Assembly (NCBI GenBank): GCA_013286145.1
Contig: JABDGH010000021.1
Coordinates: 169-35,273, forward strand
Direction of reading: 5' to 3'
Length of the DNA stretch: 35,105 bases
DNA from: Verrucomicrobiota bacterium
Lineage (GTDB): Bacteria > Verrucomicrobiota > Verrucomicrobiia > Methylacidiphilales > UBA1321
The notes beneath the pieces were generated by a model. That model was given only the letters and a program-made list of their open reading frames with translations, was not told the origin of the DNA and did not search any database. A program made the translations under genes and the position numbers. Shown here piece by piece: positions 33,903 through 35,105 of the stretch. Within the stretch, counting starts at the first letter, position 1. Every line of letters starts with the position of its first letter.

Positions 33903-33958
33903 CAAAAGCAGCCCTCACCCTCGGCAAACACTGGCGTTTTGAATTGGTGGATGCTTAG
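33903..33958 (+). pseudogene. 3' tail of a second higA-like antitoxin gene
   Basis: The last 56 bases match the end of the intact antitoxin gene (26481-26536) at 48 positions, and 35 of the final 37 agree. Translation gives [16 protein letters not shown]-stop against [16 protein letters not shown]-stop. Nothing resembling the HTH domain precedes it, so it is a gene fragment. Confidence 0.75.
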
Positions 33959-33996
33959 GCGTTAATATCGACATTATCTCGACGGAAAGAGGTGGT

Positions 33997-34050
33997 ATGG
34001 CCAATATGCGGCCTGTTGCCATCTCGGATTTGAGAAGGTTTCGCATTTAA
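33997..34050 (+). CDS. Possible 17-codon leader ORF upstream of epimerase
   Basis: ATG at 33997 is preceded by AAAGAGGTGG, a good ribosome-binding purine run, and reads MANMRPVAISDLRRFRI before a TAA. It ends 11 bp before the epimerase ATG, which has no visible Shine-Dalgarno of its own. It may be a leader peptide that feeds ribosomes to the epimerase, or chance. Confidence 0.3.
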   Translation: MANMRPVAISDLRRFRI

Positions 34051-34061
34051 CCCCAACATTT

Positions 34062-35054
34062 ATGAATATTTTTATCACGGGCGGAGCCGGATTTATCGGT
34101 TCCCACTTGGCGGAATATCATCTGAACCGCGGCGATAACGTCGTGATCGTGGATGACCTCAGCACCGGCAACGAACAAAATGTCACGCCATTCCTGAAGG
34201 ATTCGCGTTACCGTTTCGAGAAAGGTGACATCCTCACATGGGAAGGAATGGAACAGGAGATCGCAGTCGCGGATCGCATTTACCACATGGCCGCAGTCGT
34301 GGGGATGTTCCGGGTGCTCCAACAACCGGTTGAAGTCACCAGAGTGAATGTGCAGGGAACTGAACGTCTTCTGGAATACATCGCCCGCGCAAAAAACCAT
34401 CCGATGCTCGTCCTCGCATCGAGTTCTTCCGTCTATGGACACGTCCACACCTCGGAACTCCGTGAAGGAATTGAACTCGTCTTCCCGATTGAGAATAACG
34501 CCCTGCTCGGCTATGCGCTCAGCAAGCTGACCAACGAAATCCAGGCCACGGCCTACGGGCAGGCTCATGGAATGTCCATTGCCATCCCACGCCTTTTCAA
34601 CGCAGTGGGCCCGAGGCAGTCGGGAAATTATGGGTTCGTCCTGCCCCGGTTCATCAAGCAGGCCATTTCGGGAATCCCCCTCACGGTCTTCGGCGATGGC
34701 TCGCAGACACGCTCCTTTTGCGATGTCCGGGACACCGTTGTCGCGCTCGACCTTCTGGCCGGAAATCCCGCAGGTTGGGGACAACCGGTGAATGTCGGAA
34801 ACTCCCACGAAATCTCCATCCTCGACCTGGCAAAGCTGGTGATCAAACGCGCTGGAAGTAGCTCATCCATCGAATTTGTGCCCTTCGAGAAGGGCTACGG
34901 CAAACATTTTGGCCAGATTCTCCAGCGTCAACCAGTGCTTGAAAAGCTGCAGCACCTGACGTCATTTCAACACGCATGGACACTCGAAAGAACAATCGAC
35001 GACCTGCTGAAGCGTGAACGCAGCCAAGTCGATTCCGGGGCATCAGTCGCATGA
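34062..35054 (+). CDS. NAD-dependent epimerase/dehydratase (nucleotide-sugar, extended SDR)
   Basis: A 330-residue extended short-chain dehydrogenase acting on a nucleotide sugar. The NAD-binding glycine motif is TGGAGFIGSH (6-15), with Asp31-Asp32 binding the NAD ribose (VDDLSTGN); the catalytic set is Ser121-123 (ASSSSVYG) with Y151-xxx-K155 (YALSKLTNE). NAVGPRQ and FGDGSQTRSFCDVRD are the usual substrate-side landmarks of the UDP-glucose 4-epimerase / UDP-glucuronate decarboxylase group; which of these it is cannot be told. The start ATG gives the canonical MNIFITGGAGFIG. Its TGA overlaps the start of the next gene (ATGA), so it is probably part of a surface-polysaccharide operon that continues beyond the window. 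Confidence 0.92.
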   Translation: MNIFITGGAGFIGSHLAEYHLNRGDNVVIVDDLSTGNEQNVTPFLKDSRYRFEKGDILTWEGMEQEIAVADRIYHMAAVVGMFRVLQQPVEVTRVNVQGTERLLEYIARAKNHPMLVLASSSSVYGHVHTSELREGIELVFPIENNALLGYALSKLTNEIQATAYGQAHGMSIAIPRLFNAVGPRQSGNYGFVLPRFIKQAISGIPLTVFGDGSQTRSFCDVRDTVVALDLLAGNPAGWGQPVNVGNSHEISILDLAKLVIKRAGSSSSIEFVPFEKGYGKHFGQILQRQPVLEKLQHLTSFQHAWTLERTIDDLLKRERSQVDSGASVA

Positions 35055-35105
35055 ACCGCGCGTCCGCCATCTTGCTGCTGGCCGTTTTTACCGCGCTGGT
35101 GTCCG
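35051..35105 (+). CDS. Start of a membrane or secreted protein (3' partial)
   Basis: ATG at 35051 overlaps the epimerase stop as ATGA. The visible residues MNRASAILLLAVFTALVS form a signal peptide or first membrane helix; the gene runs off the window, so nothing more can be said. Translational coupling suggests a role with the epimerase in envelope polysaccharide assembly or export. Confidence 0.6.
   Translation, partial: MNRASAILLLAVFTALVS

Noticed and set aside
33596-33958. 120-codon plus-strand frame ending in the higA-like tail
   Set aside because: Its first half is antisense to the kinase start; only the final ~16 codons are homologous to higA, so it is reported as a gene fragment rather than a CDS.
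26234-33958. Kinase operon plus higBA remnants as an anti-phage defence island
   Set aside because: No nuclease, NTPase, reverse transcriptase or other defence effector is visible; the kinases are ordinary PAS/REC hybrids and the toxin is broken.

Overview
The window is moderately GC-rich bacterial chromosome with no plasmid, phage or rRNA signature. The gene content suggests an environmental Verrucomicrobiota-type bacterium: beta-helix surface proteins ending in a 'DIYGRSR...YD.GAVQ' module, an AraC regulator next to them, a RedB-like protein coupled to a membrane kinase, a kinase with TRT-heptad repeats, a GHL6-like hydrolase and many PAS/hybrid kinases. This assignment is inference from gene style; no marker gene is present.

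Layout. (1) 1-6060: the 3' part of a large penicillin-binding protein that joins the tail of a class A transpeptidase to a complete class B transpeptidase, then a DUF2934-like gene, a GHL6-like glycosyl hydrolase and two small membrane proteins. (2) 6061-12700: two tandem copies of one cassette. Each copy has a minus-strand secreted beta-helix/Ig-like protein, a homologous strong terminator and an identical-spacing upstream element (AAAGTATCCA-N12-ATTGCAAT). Copy 2 has an intact divergent AraC-family regulator; copy 1 has only a decayed remnant of that regulator. (3) 12697-17324: a minus-strand cluster of PAS kinase, Rcp1-like response regulator, REC-kinase-REC hybrid and a Gfo/Idh/MocA oxidoreductase. 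(4) 17569-22850 (plus): a VOC/PhnB protein, a two-gene set of unknown membrane-anchored proteins (one with a TPR-like region and a PDZ-like end) and a second Gfo/Idh/MocA oxidoreductase. (5) 23181-26107 (plus): RedB-like thioredoxin-fold protein translationally coupled to a membrane hybrid kinase. (6) 26113-33958: a broken higB toxin with intact higA-type antitoxin, then a minus-strand operon of three large kinases whose start and stop codons overlap, followed on the far side by a stray 3' tail of a second higA. (7) 33997-35105: a short possible leader ORF, an NAD-dependent nucleotide-sugar epimerase and the first codons of a coupled membrane or secreted protein.

How it fits together. Signal transduction dominates: five histidine kinases and one stand-alone receiver, with clear evidence of local duplication and domain shuffling (an ~800-bp REC-PAS repeat, a 426-bp PAS repeat, and a kinase core shared between clusters). 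The AraC/beta-helix cassette looks like a self-contained, AraC-controlled surface-protein system that has been duplicated. The higBA debris on both sides of the three-kinase operon suggests past rearrangement there. Antisense ORFs across the kinase and PBP genes were judged to be shadows and omitted.
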